Assembly (NCBI RefSeq): GCF_002211285.1
Contig: NZ_LOKX01000035.1
Location: forward strand, 124,001 to 188,000
From: Rhizobium sp. R635
GTDB lineage: Bacteria; Pseudomonadota; Alphaproteobacteria; Rhizobiales; Rhizobiaceae
DNA length: 64,000 nt
Direction of reading: 5' to 3'
The translations under genes and the position numbers were made by a program. Below the pieces are notes generated by a model. The model saw only the letters and a list, made by a program, of their open reading frames with translations. It was not told the DNA's origin and did no database searches. This document shows, in pieces, positions 51,852 to 61,340 of the stretch. The number at the start of each line of letters is the position of its first letter. Positions within the stretch are counted from its first letter, which is position 1.

Positions 51852-52130
51852 ATGCGAATCGAGATCGAACTGCCGCGACAAAGTTGGGCCGAGGATTTCG
51901 CAGCGCTCAAGCGCGCCATCATGCGTGCAGCACCCGCCGGAGCCTATCTGCATCATATTGGCTCGACGGCGATTTCCGGCCTTCCAGCAAAGGATATCAT
52001 CGATCTCCAGTTGTCGGCTGGTCGGAGCCGCCAGGTGACTGAGGCCACCAGCTTTTATTTCACGCAATGCTGCAAGGTCAGCCCAAAACCGGAATGCAGC
52101 GCACCTCGGTCTTCACCGAATTGGCGATGA
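51852..52130 (+). pseudogene. Truncated GrpB-family gene
   Basis: The first 55 codons read as the N-terminus of a GrpB/YqkA nucleotidyltransferase-like protein: SWAEDFAALKRAIMRAAPAG, then YLHHIGSTAISGLPAKDIID (the GSTxxxGLxAKxxID active-site motif). From about 52016 the likeness stops and the remaining 38 residues have no family sense; they run antisense into the OsmC gene. A full GrpB domain needs about 160 residues, so roughly two thirds are missing. Confidence 0.7.
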
Positions 52131-52545
52131 AGCATTCGTCGTGCGCGCGATGGTGCAGGGCTTCGAGCTCGCTCAGCGAGGGCTGCTTTTCGCCAGTGAA
52201 AACGACATGCGGCCTCAGCGTCACCACGGTCATGGCGAGGCGGCCTTCGTCATTCTTCTCCATGACGCCCTCGGCCGCATCAGTGTAGCCGTCGACGCAA
52301 AAGCCCTGTTTGGCTGAAATCGACAGGAACCAGAGCATGTGACAACTGGAGAGCGAGGCGACGAAGGCCTCCTCCGGATCGACCGCGTCTTCGGCCGAAT
52401 AGGGCAGCGGAACGACGTGCGAGGAAGAGGACGCCCTCACCTCGACCCCGCCGTCGAAGGTCCAGCGATGGACGCGGCTGTAGCGGTTGTCGGTGAAAGT
52501 TTCGCCGTTCCGCTCCCAGGCGATCGTTGCGCCATATGTCGCCAT
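52078..52545 (-). CDS. OsmC-family peroxiredoxin-like protein
   Basis: 155 residues from ATG 52545 with AGGGAG upstream. OsmC fold: PLPYSAEDAVDPEEAFVASL, SSCHMLWFLSISAKQGFCVD (first redox Cys) and the C-terminal AHDECFIANSVKTEVR (second Cys). OsmC reduces organic hydroperoxides through the Cys pair. It probably has its own promoter inside the end of mfd or is co-transcribed with it. Confidence 0.92.
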   Translation of the reverse strand: MATYGATIAWERNGETFTDNRYSRVHRWTFDGGVEVRASSSSHVVPLPYSAEDAVDPEEAFVASLSSCHMLWFLSISAKQGFCVDGYTDAAEGVMEKNDEGRLAMTVVTLRPHVVFTGEKQPSLSELEALHHRAHDECFIANSVKTEVRCIPVLG

Positions 52546-52561
52546 ACCTATCTCCCTCTGT

Positions 52562-55500
52562 TTACTTCGCCATCTCCGCCAATTGCGTCATGATAACAGC
52601 GGCACCCTGCAGGCGCTTCTCCGGTGTCGGCAGGTCGCGGGTCAGGAACAGGCTGTGGTCGGGGCGGATCTTCGCCATCGTGCCCTGCTTGCCGATATAG
52701 CCGACGAGATTTGCCGGATTGGGAAATTCCTTGTTGCGGAACTGCACGACGACGCCCTTCGGGCCGGCGTCGAGCTTTTCGACATTGGCGGTGCGGCAGA
52801 GCGACTTGATATAGACGATCTTCAGGAGATGCTGGACTTCGACCGGCATCGGCCCGAAGCGGTCGATCATCTCGGCGCCAAAACCGTCGATCTCCTTGAG
52901 CTCGGTGATTTCGCCGAGACGGCGGTACAGCGCCATGCGCAGATGCAGGTCGGGCACATAGTTCTCGGGGATCATCACCGTGGTGCCGACCGATATTTGC
53001 GGCGACCAGCCGGTATCCTGGATCTCGTCGACACCCTTGACCTCGGCGACCGCCTCCTCCAGCATCTGCTGATAGAGTTCGAAGCCCACTTCCTTGATGT
53101 GGCCGGACTGCTCCTCGCCGAGCAGATTGCCGGCGCCGCGGATATCGAGATCGTGGCTTGCGAGCTGGAAACCGGCGCCGAGCGTGTCGAGGGACTGCAA
53201 TACCTTGAGCCGGCGCTCGGCCGTTGCCGTCAGCACCTTGTTGACAGGCAAGGTGAAGAGCGCGAAGGCGCGCACCTTCGAGCGGCCGACGCGGCCACGC
53301 AGCTGGTAGAGCTGGGCCAGGCCGAACATATCGGCGCGGTGGACGATCAGCGTATTGGCCGTCGGCACGTCGAGGCCGGATTCGACGATGGTGGTCGAGA
53401 GCAGCACATCGTAACGGCCTTCATAGAAGGCGTTCATGATGTCTTCGAGTTCACCGGCCGGCATCTGGCCGTGGGCGACGGCGACCTTCAATTCCGGAAC
53501 GTCGGACTGCAGGAAGGCGTGCACGTCAGCGAGATCGGCAAGCCTGGGGCAGACATAGAAGCTCTGGCCGCCGCGATAATGCTCGCGCATCAGTGTCTCG
53601 CGGATGACCAAGCTATCGAAGGGCGAGATGAAGGTGCGCACCGCCATGCGGTCGACCGGCGGCGTTGTGATCAGCGACAGTTCGCGCACGCCGGTCATAG
53701 CCAGCTGCAGCGTGCGCGGGATCGGCGTTGCCGACAGGGTCAGCACGTGCACGTCGCTCTTCAGCTCCTTCAGCCGCTCCTTGTGCTTGACGCCGAAATG
53801 CTGCTCTTCGTCGATGATCAGCAGGCCGAGATTGGCGAATTTGATGCCTGCGCCGAGCAGCGCATGGGTGCCGACGACGATATCGGTCTTGCCGTCGGCC
53901 ACTTCCTTTTTGGTCAGTGCCAGCTCCTTCGAGCCGACAAGGCGCGAAGCCTGCTGGACGCGCACAGGCAGACCACGGAAACGCTCGGAAAATGTCTTGA
54001 AATGTTGGCGGGCAAGCAGCGTCGTCGGCACGACGACGGCAACCTGGACGCCGTTCATCGCCGCGACGAAGGCGGCGCGCAGCGCCACCTCCGTCTTGCC
54101 GAAGCCGACGTCGCCGCAGATCAGGCGGTCCATCGGCCGGCCGGCGCCGAGATCGGAGCGCACCGCATCGATGGCGTTGTCCTGGTCTTCGGTCTCGTCA
54201 TAGGGGAAGCGGGCGGCAAATTCGTCATAAAGACCGTCCGGCGCCGTCAGCATCGGCGCATGGCGAGTCAGGCGCTCGGCTGCAATGCGGATCAGTGCAT
54301 CGGCCATGTCGAGCAGGCGTCGCTTGAGCTTCGCCTTGCGCATCTGCCATGCGCCGCCACCGAGCTTATCGAGTTGGGCTTCGGTACCCTCGCCGCCGTA
54401 GCGCGAGAGGAGATCGATGTTTTCGACCGGCAGGAAGAGCTTGGCCTCGTCGGCATATTGCAGTTCGAGGCAGGCATGCGGAGCACCCGCCGCCTCGATG
54501 GTCCGGAGCCCCACGAAGCGGCCGATGCCGTGTTCGGCATGGACGACGATCGAGCCTTCGTCGAGGCCCGCGACCTCCGAGATGAAGTCGGCGGCGCGCT
54601 TGCGGCGCTTGGAGCGGCGCACCATGCGGTCGCCGAGAATATCCTGTTCGCCGATGACGATGAGATCGCCGGCCTCGAAGCCGGATTCGAGATTGAGCAC
54701 GGCAGCGGCCGCCTCGCCTTTGCCCAGCGAACCGAGCTCCTTCAGCGCCTCGATCGGTTTTATCTTTTCGAGGCCGTGTTCATTCAGCACCTGCAGCAGG
54801 CGCTCCAGCGAGCCCTCGGTCCAGGCAGTGACGAGCACTTTTGCCCCGCCGGCGCGCCGATCGGCGATGTGCTTGACGACGGCGTCGAATACGTTGACGC
54901 GCTCAGCATCGCCGCCGCCTTCGGCATTGGAGCGAGCCCAGCGCAGGCCCTGGCGGGCGTCGATATTGACGACCCGCCTCGCCTCGCCTTCATGTTCGTT
55001 GAAGGGGCTGATGCGGACGGCTCCGAGCGCATCCAGGGTTTTTGCGAAAAGCTTGCCGTCGAGATAGAGCTGGCCCGGCGTCACCGGCTTGTAGGGCGTG
55101 CCCTGCGCCATCTGGCCCTTCGCCGGCTGGCCGGAATTCAGGCGGGCGTCGTAATAATCGAAGACGAGCTTGGAGCGTTCTTCGGCTGCTTCACGCACGG
55201 TATGATCGGTCACGATACGGAAGCCGCTCAAATAATCGAAGACGGTATCGAGCTTCTCATAGAAGAGCGGCAGCCAATGCTCCATGCCGGGGTAGCGCCG
55301 GCCTTCGGAAACAGCGAGATAAAGCGCGTCGTCGCGCGTCGTTGCGCCGAAAGCCGAGAGATAGTTCTTACGGAAGCGGCTGATCGTATCCGGGGTCAGC
55401 GTCACCTCGCTCATCGGGTTGAGATCCAGCGAGCGCACCTGGCCCGTCGTGCGCTGGCTGGCGGGATCGAAGCTGCGGATCGATTCCAGCGTATCGCCGA

Positions 55501-56065
55501 AGAAATCGAGGCGGACCGGCTCTTCCGAACCTGGCACGAAGACATCGAGAATGCCGCCGCGCACGGCATATTCGCCGACCTCGCGAACGGTCGCGACGCG
55601 ATCGAAGCCGTTACGCTCCAGGCGGCCGGCAAGATCGTCCATGCGCAGCTGGTTGCCGGGACGGGCCGAAAAGCTCAGGCTTTCGATCACATCCTGCGGC
55701 GCCACCTTCTGCAGCATGGCATTGGCGGTGACGAGCACGATTGCTGCATGCGGTTTCTTGCGGTGGGCGATGAGGCCGCCGAGCGCGGCAAGCCGGCGGG
55801 CCGAGGTATCGGCGCTCGGCGAGACGCGGTCGTAAGGCAGACAGTCCCAGGCCGGCAGGGTGAGAACCGGAATGTCGGGGGCGACGAAGCCGAGCATCTG
55901 TTCCAGATCGGCCATGCGGTGGCCGTCCGACATGACATAGGCGACCGGTTCTCCCGCTCGCGCGAGTTCGGCGAGCAGCAGCGGTTCGAGGCCGGCAGGC
56001 ACGTTGCCGATCGTCAGCGGCTCGGCAATGGCCGCAAGCTTCTTCGCATCGAAACCAGGGATCAT
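52562..56065 (-). CDS. mfd: Transcription-repair coupling factor
   Basis: 1167 residues. Mfd removes stalled RNA polymerase and recruits UvrA. Order: UvrB-like region (residues about 20-350), RNA polymerase-interacting domain (SIVVHAEHGIGRFVGLRTIE, about 480), RecG-like motor with Walker A CGDVGFGKTEVALRAAF, LIIDEEQHFGVKHKERLKEL and SATPIPRTLQLAMTGVRELS, and TRCF domain (DIRGAGNLLGEEQSGHIKEV on). Its ATG overlaps the sdhE stop as ATGA. Confidence 0.97.
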   Translation of the reverse strand: MIPGFDAKKLAAIAEPLTIGNVPAGLEPLLLAELARAGEPVAYVMSDGHRMADLEQMLGFVAPDIPVLTLPAWDCLPYDRVSPSADTSARRLAALGGLIAHRKKPHAAIVLVTANAMLQKVAPQDVIESLSFSARPGNQLRMDDLAGRLERNGFDRVATVREVGEYAVRGGILDVFVPGSEEPVRLDFFGDTLESIRSFDPASQRTTGQVRSLDLNPMSEVTLTPDTISRFRKNYLSAFGATTRDDALYLAVSEGRRYPGMEHWLPLFYEKLDTVFDYLSGFRIVTDHTVREAAEERSKLVFDYYDARLNSGQPAKGQMAQGTPYKPVTPGQLYLDGKLFAKTLDALGAVRISPFNEHEGEARRVVNIDARQGLRWARSNAEGGGDAERVNVFDAVVKHIADRRAGGAKVLVTAWTEGSLERLLQVLNEHGLEKIKPIEALKELGSLGKGEAAAAVLNLESGFEAGDLIVIGEQDILGDRMVRRSKRRKRAADFISEVAGLDEGSIVVHAEHGIGRFVGLRTIEAAGAPHACLELQYADEAKLFLPVENIDLLSRYGGEGTEAQLDKLGGGAWQMRKAKLKRRLLDMADALIRIAAERLTRHAPMLTAPDGLYDEFAARFPYDETEDQDNAIDAVRSDLGAGRPMDRLICGDVGFGKTEVALRAAFVAAMNGVQVAVVVPTTLLARQHFKTFSERFRGLPVRVQQASRLVGSKELALTKKEVADGKTDIVVGTHALLGAGIKFANLGLLIIDEEQHFGVKHKERLKELKSDVHVLTLSATPIPRTLQLAMTGVRELSLITTPPVDRMAVRTFISPFDSLVIRETLMREHYRGGQSFYVCPRLADLADVHAFLQSDVPELKVAVAHGQMPAGELEDIMNAFYEGRYDVLLSTTIVESGLDVPTANTLIVHRADMFGLAQLYQLRGRVGRSKVRAFALFTLPVNKVLTATAERRLKVLQSLDTLGAGFQLASHDLDIRGAGNLLGEEQSGHIKEVGFELYQQMLEEAVAEVKGVDEIQDTGWSPQISVGTTVMIPENYVPDLHLRMALYRRLGEITELKEIDGFGAEMIDRFGPMPVEVQHLLKIVYIKSLCRTANVEKLDAGPKGVVVQFRNKEFPNPANLVGYIGKQGTMAKIRPDHSLFLTRDLPTPEKRLQGAAVIMTQLAEMAK

Positions 56066-56367
56066 TCCGGCGTCCTGAGGGGCTTGTCGAAATCGGGCGT
56101 ATAGGCGGCAAGGCGGGCAAACATCGGTGTCTGGAAACGCTCAGGCACCGGCCATGTTCCCATGATCCAGCGGACGAGATCGTTGTCCTCTTCGGCCATG
56201 ATCGTCTCGAACTCGTCGAGTTCGGCTTCCGAAAGCGTCGCGATTTCGGCTTCGGCGAACTGGCCGAAGACCAGATCCATCTCGCGTATGCCGCGATGCC
56301 AGCAGCGGAAAAGGATCCGGCGGCGGCGCGGGTCGAGACCGGCACTCGTGAGCGTCACACCTGTCAT
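56062..56367 (-). CDS. sdhE: Succinate dehydrogenase assembly factor (SdhE/YgfY)
   Basis: 101 residues from ATG 56367 with AGGAAGGT upstream; the longer frame to 56445 is not needed. The motif RRRILFRCWHRGIREMDLVF holds RGxxE (RGIRE), which is needed for attachment of FAD to SdhA. The end FDKPLRTPE is extended. It sits upstream of mfd with ATGA overlap, a common arrangement in rhizobia. Confidence 0.93.
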   Translation of the reverse strand: MTGVTLTSAGLDPRRRRILFRCWHRGIREMDLVFGQFAEAEIATLSEAELDEFETIMAEEDNDLVRWIMGTWPVPERFQTPMFARLAAYTPDFDKPLRTPE

Positions 56368-56459
56368 GGCATTACCTTCCTGTTGATGCGCCTCTATAGA
56401 CCCTCGAAAGCGGCTTGTCAGCCTTGCCAAGGCCGCATTGTTCATCGCATTTTGGCCGC

Positions 56460-58565
56460 ATGCGCCCCGCCATTCTCGATCCGCTGTTTTCTCCCATTTC
56501 GGGCCTTCCGGGCGTCGGCCCGAAGATCGCAGAACTGCTCGTCAAGCTGCTCGGGCGCGAGACAGCGGAGGATTGCCGGGTCATCGATCTGCTGTTCCAC
56601 GCGCCCTTCTCGCTGATCGACCGCCGTAACCAGCCAGGAATCGCCCGCACGCCGCAGGGCGCGATCGTCACGATCACGGCGCGCGTCGACCGGCATCAGG
56701 TGCCGCCGCGCGGCAAGAGCAACATCCCCTACCGCGTCTTTCTGCATGACGAGACCGGCGAGCTGACCTTGGTTTTCTTCCGCGGCCAGGCGGCATGGCT
56801 GGAAAAGCAGCTGCCTGTTGATGCCGAAGTGACGGTCAGCGGCAAGATCGACTGGTTCAACGGCCGCGCCTCGATGGTGCATCCCGACTATATCGTCAAG
56901 GCGGAGGAGGCGGAGAACCTGCCGCTCGTCGAGCCCATCTATCCGCTGACGGCGGGGCTTTCGCCGAAGACATTGCGCAAGATCATCGATGCCGCCCTGC
57001 CGCGGTTTCCGGAGATGCCGGAATGGATCGATCTGGCGCTGACGCAAAAACAGGGCCTGCCGTCGATCCGCGACAGCTTCCTCATGCTGCACGAGCCGCG
57101 CGACCCCGGAGATATCGACCCGCAGGCCCCCGCCCGGCGGCGGCTCGCCTATGACGAGTTCCTCGCCGGCCAGCTGTCGCTCAGCCTGGTGCGCCAGAGG
57201 CTGCGCAAGGTGGCAGGCCAGCCAGTGCACGCGACCGGCGAAATCAGCGGCAAGATTTTGAAGACATTGCCTTTCTCGCTCACCGGTAGCCAGAACGAGG
57301 CGATCGCCGACATTTTGAAGGACATGGCCGGAACCGAGCGCATGCTGCGGCTGCTGCAGGGTGATGTCGGCGCCGGCAAGACGCTGGTGGCGCTGATGGC
57401 GATGGCGGCCGTGATCGAAAGCGGCGGCCAGGCCGTGCTGATGGCGCCGACCGAAATCCTGGCGCGACAGCATCACGCGACGATCTCGAAATTCGCCGCC
57501 TCATCAGGGCTCGGCATCGAGGTGCTGACCGGGCGCACCAAGGGACGCGAACGGGAAAAGATCGTCGAGCGCATCGCCTCCGGCGAAGCGCAAATCATCA
57601 TCGGCACGCATGCATTGTTCCAGGACAGCGTCGCTTACGCCAACCTGATGCTTGCCGTCGTCGACGAGCAGCACCGTTTCGGCGTGCATCAGCGCCTGAG
57701 GCTGACGGCCAAGGGCATCTCTCCGCACATGCTCGTCATGACGGCGACGCCGATCCCGCGCACGCTGGTGCTTGCCGCCTTCGGAGACATGGACGTCTCC
57801 AAGCTCACAGAGAAACCGGCCGGCCGCAAGCCGATCCAGACAATCACCGTGCCAATGGAGCGGACGGGCGAGATCGTCGAGCGGCTGCAGGGCGCGATCG
57901 CCGAGGGTAAGAAAGCCTATTGGATCTGCCCGCTGGTCGAAGAATCCGAAGAACTAGACCTGATGTCGGCCGAAGAGCGGCATGCGACGCTCGTCTCCGC
58001 TCTCGGTCCTGGTATCGGCCTCATCCACGGCCGCATGAGCGGACCGGAAAAGGATGCGGCGATGATGGCGTTCAAGAACGGAGAGACCCGGCTCCTCGTC
58101 GCCACAACAGTCGTCGAAGTCGGCGTCGACGTGCCTGATGCGACGATCATGGTGATCGAACATGCCGAGCGCTTCGGCCTGGCGCAACTGCATCAGTTGC
58201 GCGGCCGCGTCGGGCGCGGCGACGAGGCTTCGACCTGCATCCTGCTCTACAAGGGGCCGCTTGGCGAAACCGGCCACGCCAGGCTGTCGATCATGCGGGA
58301 AACGGAAGACGGCTTCCGTATCGCCGAGGAAGACCTGAAACTGCGCGGCGAAGGCGAATTGCTCGGCACCCGCCAATCCGGCACGCCGGGCTTCCGCATC
58401 GCCAGCCTCGAGGCGCATGCCGACCTGCTCGATATCGCCCGCAAGGACGCGGCCTATCTGATCGAGCGCGATCCGGAACTGACCAGCGAAAGAGGACAGG
58501 CGATCCGCACCCTGCTCTATCTCTTCCGCCGCGACGAGGCGATCCGGTTTTTGAGAGCGGGTTAA
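56460..58565 (+). CDS. recG: ATP-dependent DNA helicase RecG
   Basis: 701 residues from ATG 56460; no strong ribosome site. RecG reverses stalled replication forks. N-terminal wedge domain with IDLLFHAPFSLIDRRNQPGI, then LLQGDVGAGKTLVALMAM (Walker A), AVVDEQHRFGVHQRLRLTAK (DExx), TATPIPRTLVLAAFGDMDVS and the TRG motif region LRGRVGRGDEASTCILLYKG. The gene is divergent from sdhE. Its stop shares a TTAA with the stop of the DUF502 gene on the other strand. Confidence 0.97.
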   Translation: MRPAILDPLFSPISGLPGVGPKIAELLVKLLGRETAEDCRVIDLLFHAPFSLIDRRNQPGIARTPQGAIVTITARVDRHQVPPRGKSNIPYRVFLHDETGELTLVFFRGQAAWLEKQLPVDAEVTVSGKIDWFNGRASMVHPDYIVKAEEAENLPLVEPIYPLTAGLSPKTLRKIIDAALPRFPEMPEWIDLALTQKQGLPSIRDSFLMLHEPRDPGDIDPQAPARRRLAYDEFLAGQLSLSLVRQRLRKVAGQPVHATGEISGKILKTLPFSLTGSQNEAIADILKDMAGTERMLRLLQGDVGAGKTLVALMAMAAVIESGGQAVLMAPTEILARQHHATISKFAASSGLGIEVLTGRTKGREREKIVERIASGEAQIIIGTHALFQDSVAYANLMLAVVDEQHRFGVHQRLRLTAKGISPHMLVMTATPIPRTLVLAAFGDMDVSKLTEKPAGRKPIQTITVPMERTGEIVERLQGAIAEGKKAYWICPLVEESEELDLMSAEERHATLVSALGPGIGLIHGRMSGPEKDAAMMAFKNGETRLLVATTVVEVGVDVPDATIMVIEHAERFGLAQLHQLRGRVGRGDEASTCILLYKGPLGETGHARLSIMRETEDGFRIAEEDLKLRGEGELLGTRQSGTPGFRIASLEAHADLLDIARKDAAYLIERDPELTSERGQAIRTLLYLFRRDEAIRFLRAG

Positions 58566-59269
58566 TCGGCCTTCGACACCGCCACTGGCTTCGGCCGAGA
58601 CAGATGCTTCTGCTTCGGCTCGGACGGCTTATGTTCAGGGGCGACGAGGCCGCCTGAAATCAGGTACTTGGCGGCGTCTTCCGGGCTCATGTCGAGCAGG
58701 ACGATCTTCTCGCGAGGCACGAAGATCAGGAAACCCGCCGTCGGCACCGGTGTCGGCGGCAGGAAGACGGCGACCATGTCCTGTCCCATCGCATTGAACT
58801 TCGACGCGATTTCGCCCTTGGCATCGGTGGCGATGAAGACCAGCGCCCAGAGGCCGGGACCGGGATATTCGATGAGGCCGACCTTCTTGAAGGAATTCGA
58901 CTGTTCCTTCAGCACGGTTTCGAAAATCTGCTTCACGCTTCTGTAAATCGTGCGCACCAGCGGCATGCGCTGGACGACCGATTCGCCAAAGCGGACGATG
59001 CTCTGGCCGATCAGGTTCTTGCCGAGAAAACCGACGACGGTGATCAGGACGACGGCGATCAGCAGGCCGAAACCAGGAATGGCGAAATTGAGATAGCTTT
59101 CCGGATTCCAGCGCGCCGGAATATAGGGCCTGACCCAGCTGTCCGACCAGTGAATGAAGGTCCAGGTCAGCCAGATGGTAATCGCAATCGGCGCGCAGAT
59201 GATCAAACCTGCGAGAAAATTATTCCTCAGCCGGGTCGCGACCGGCATTCGGGGGACGTTGTCGGTCAT
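58562..59269 (-). CDS. DUF502 family membrane protein
   Basis: 235 residues from ATG 59269 with GTCAGGAAACG upstream. Two membrane segments: NNFLAGLIICAPIAITIWLT and LNFAIPGFGLLIAVVLITVV; the rest is a large soluble domain with IYRSVKQIFETVLKEQSNSF, the DUF502 signature. Function unknown. It follows glmS, 137 bases downstream, and faces recG. Confidence 0.9.
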   Translation of the reverse strand: MTDNVPRMPVATRLRNNFLAGLIICAPIAITIWLTWTFIHWSDSWVRPYIPARWNPESYLNFAIPGFGLLIAVVLITVVGFLGKNLIGQSIVRFGESVVQRMPLVRTIYRSVKQIFETVLKEQSNSFKKVGLIEYPGPGLWALVFIATDAKGEIASKFNAMGQDMVAVFLPPTPVPTAGFLIFVPREKIVLLDMSPEDAAKYLISGGLVAPEHKPSEPKQKHLSRPKPVAVSKAD

Positions 59270-59405
59270 CGTTTCCTGACGAACTCCATTTCGGTCCTGG
59301 ACAGGCCGGAACGCCGGCCCTTCCCCCTTTGTCCGCACGGTAAAATTGCCAGAATTCGGCACGCCGCACAATACGTTTCAGCGTGCCGCGCCGGCCACGG
59401 AGGGC

Positions 59406-61232
59406 TTATTCCACGGTCACGGATTTCGCCAGATTACGCGGCTGGTCAACGTCGGTGCCCATGAAGACGGCGGTGTGATAGGCGAGCAGCTGGATCGGCA
59501 GCGAGAAGATCATCGGCGCGATGATTTCATCGACGACAGGCAGGGTGATCGTCGCCATCGTCGGCAGTTTCGAAGCCGCAGCACCCGCCTCATCGGTGAT
59601 GAAGATGATGCGGCCGCCGCGGGCTGCGACCTCCTGCATGTTCGAAACGGTCTTTTCGAAGAAACGGTCGTAAGGGGCGATGACGATCACAGGCATGTTC
59701 TCGTCGATCAGCGCGATCGGGCCGTGCTTCAATTCGCCAGCCGCATAACCCTCGGCGTGGATATAGGAGATTTCCTTGAGCTTCAGCGCACCTTCCATGG
59801 CGAGCGGGAAACTGGTGCCGCGGCCGAGATAGAGCACGTCCTTGCACTTGGCGAGTTCGCGGGACAGGCTTTCCATCTGCGGCTGAATGAGGTTCAGCAC
59901 CCGGCTCATGATGCGCGGCATTTCGGCGAGATGGCGCACCAGCGCCCTCTCCTCCTCCGCACTCACGGTACCGCGCGCCTTGCCGGCGCCGATCGCGAGC
60001 GATGCGAGAACGGCAAGCTGGCAGGTGAAAGCCTTGGTCGAGGCGACACCGATTTCGGGGCCTGCCATGATCGGGAAGACGGCGTCGGATTCGCGGGCGA
60101 TCGTCGATTCGCGGACGTTGACGACGGCGCCGATCTTCAAGTCGTTCTCCCGGCAATAGCGCAGCGATGCCAGCGTATCGGCGGTCTCGCCCGACTGCGA
60201 GATGAAGAGTGCGGCCTGAGACGGCGAGAGCGGCATTTCGCGATAGCGGAACTCGGAGGCGACGTCGATCTCGACAGGCAGGCGGGCATAACGCTCGAAC
60301 CAGTACTTGCCGACGAGGCCGGCGAGATAGGCCGTGCCACAGGCCGAGATCGCAAGGCCGGTCGCCGCCTTGAAGTCGATCGCGGCGGCGTTGGCGCCGA
60401 TCGTGTTCTCGGCGAAATCCACGTAATGGCTGAGCGCGTGGGAGATGACCTCCGGCTGCTCGTAGATTTCCTTTTCCATGAAATGGCGGTGATTGCCCTT
60501 GTCGACGACATAGGCGGTCGCCTGCGAGATCTGGCGGGCGCGCTTGACCGGCTTGCCGGTGAAATCGAGAACCGAGACGCTGTCGCGGGTGATGACGGCA
60601 CAGTCGCCGTCGACGAGATAGGTGATTTCGTTGGTAAAGGGCGAGAGCGCGATCGCATCCGATCCCAGGAACATCTCGCCGCGGCCGTAGCCGACGGCGA
60701 GCGGCGGGCCGGAACGAGCGGCCATGATCGTGCCGGGATCGGCCTTCAACATGACGGCCAGCGCATAGGCGCCGGTCACCCGGTTCAGCATCTTCAGCAT
60801 GGCGGCGCGCGGCTCCAGACCCTCGCGCAGATATTTCGCCATCAGCTGGGCGACGACTTCGGTATCGGTCTGGGTTTGAAAGACCGCACCCTGCTCGGTC
60901 AGTTCGTCGCGCAGCTCGGAGAAATTCTCGATGATGCCGTTATGGACGACGGCGACGCCTTCGACGAAATGCGGATGGGCATTGGTCTCGTTTGGAACGC
61001 CGTGGGTCGCCCAGCGCGTATGAGCGATGCCGACTACACCTGGCAGCGGTTCGGCGTCGAGGCGCTTCTCCAGATTGAAGAGCTTGCCCTCGGCGCGACG
61101 GCGGTCCATCACGCCCTCATGGATGGTGGCGACACCGGCGGAATCATAACCGCGATATTCGAGACGCTTCAGCGCATCGACCAGGCGCCCGGCAACAGGC
61201 TGAGTTCCGACGATCCCCACAATGCCGCACAT
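59406..61232 (-). CDS. glmS: Glutamine-fructose-6-phosphate aminotransferase
   Basis: 608 residues. Makes glucosamine-6-phosphate for peptidoglycan and lipopolysaccharide. The N-terminal Cys2 glutaminase begins MCGIVGIVGTQPVAGRLVDA; GVGIAHTRWATHGVPNETNA follows. Two SIS domains start near residues 285 and 455, with isomerase motifs SQSGETADTLASLRYC and the ending NLAKSVTVE. It works just before glmM and glmU in the same pathway; glmU lies 109 bases upstream, so the two are probably co-transcribed. Confidence 0.97.
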   Translation of the reverse strand: MCGIVGIVGTQPVAGRLVDALKRLEYRGYDSAGVATIHEGVMDRRRAEGKLFNLEKRLDAEPLPGVVGIAHTRWATHGVPNETNAHPHFVEGVAVVHNGIIENFSELRDELTEQGAVFQTQTDTEVVAQLMAKYLREGLEPRAAMLKMLNRVTGAYALAVMLKADPGTIMAARSGPPLAVGYGRGEMFLGSDAIALSPFTNEITYLVDGDCAVITRDSVSVLDFTGKPVKRARQISQATAYVVDKGNHRHFMEKEIYEQPEVISHALSHYVDFAENTIGANAAAIDFKAATGLAISACGTAYLAGLVGKYWFERYARLPVEIDVASEFRYREMPLSPSQAALFISQSGETADTLASLRYCRENDLKIGAVVNVRESTIARESDAVFPIMAGPEIGVASTKAFTCQLAVLASLAIGAGKARGTVSAEEERALVRHLAEMPRIMSRVLNLIQPQMESLSRELAKCKDVLYLGRGTSFPLAMEGALKLKEISYIHAEGYAAGELKHGPIALIDENMPVIVIAPYDRFFEKTVSNMQEVAARGGRIIFITDEAGAAASKLPTMATITLPVVDEIIAPMIFSLPIQLLAYHTAVFMGTDVDQPRNLAKSVTVE

Positions 61233-61340
61233 ACAATATCCCCATGAGCCTCTGATAATGAGGCCACTCCTAACGATTTCCGCTTATTTCTCAATGGCCT
61301 CGGCGGTCACTTTCAATTTCCGCCGGTTACGCAAGGCCGC

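Noticed and set aside
52487..56104. A 1205-codon open frame on the plus strand
   Set aside because: It runs wholly antisense to mfd. In GC-rich DNA the frame opposite a real gene stays open because stop codons are rare. No ribosome site and composition rich in Arg, Asp and His.
59346..61247. A 633-codon plus-strand frame opposite glmS
   Set aside because: Shadow of glmS, with composition of a mirrored frame.
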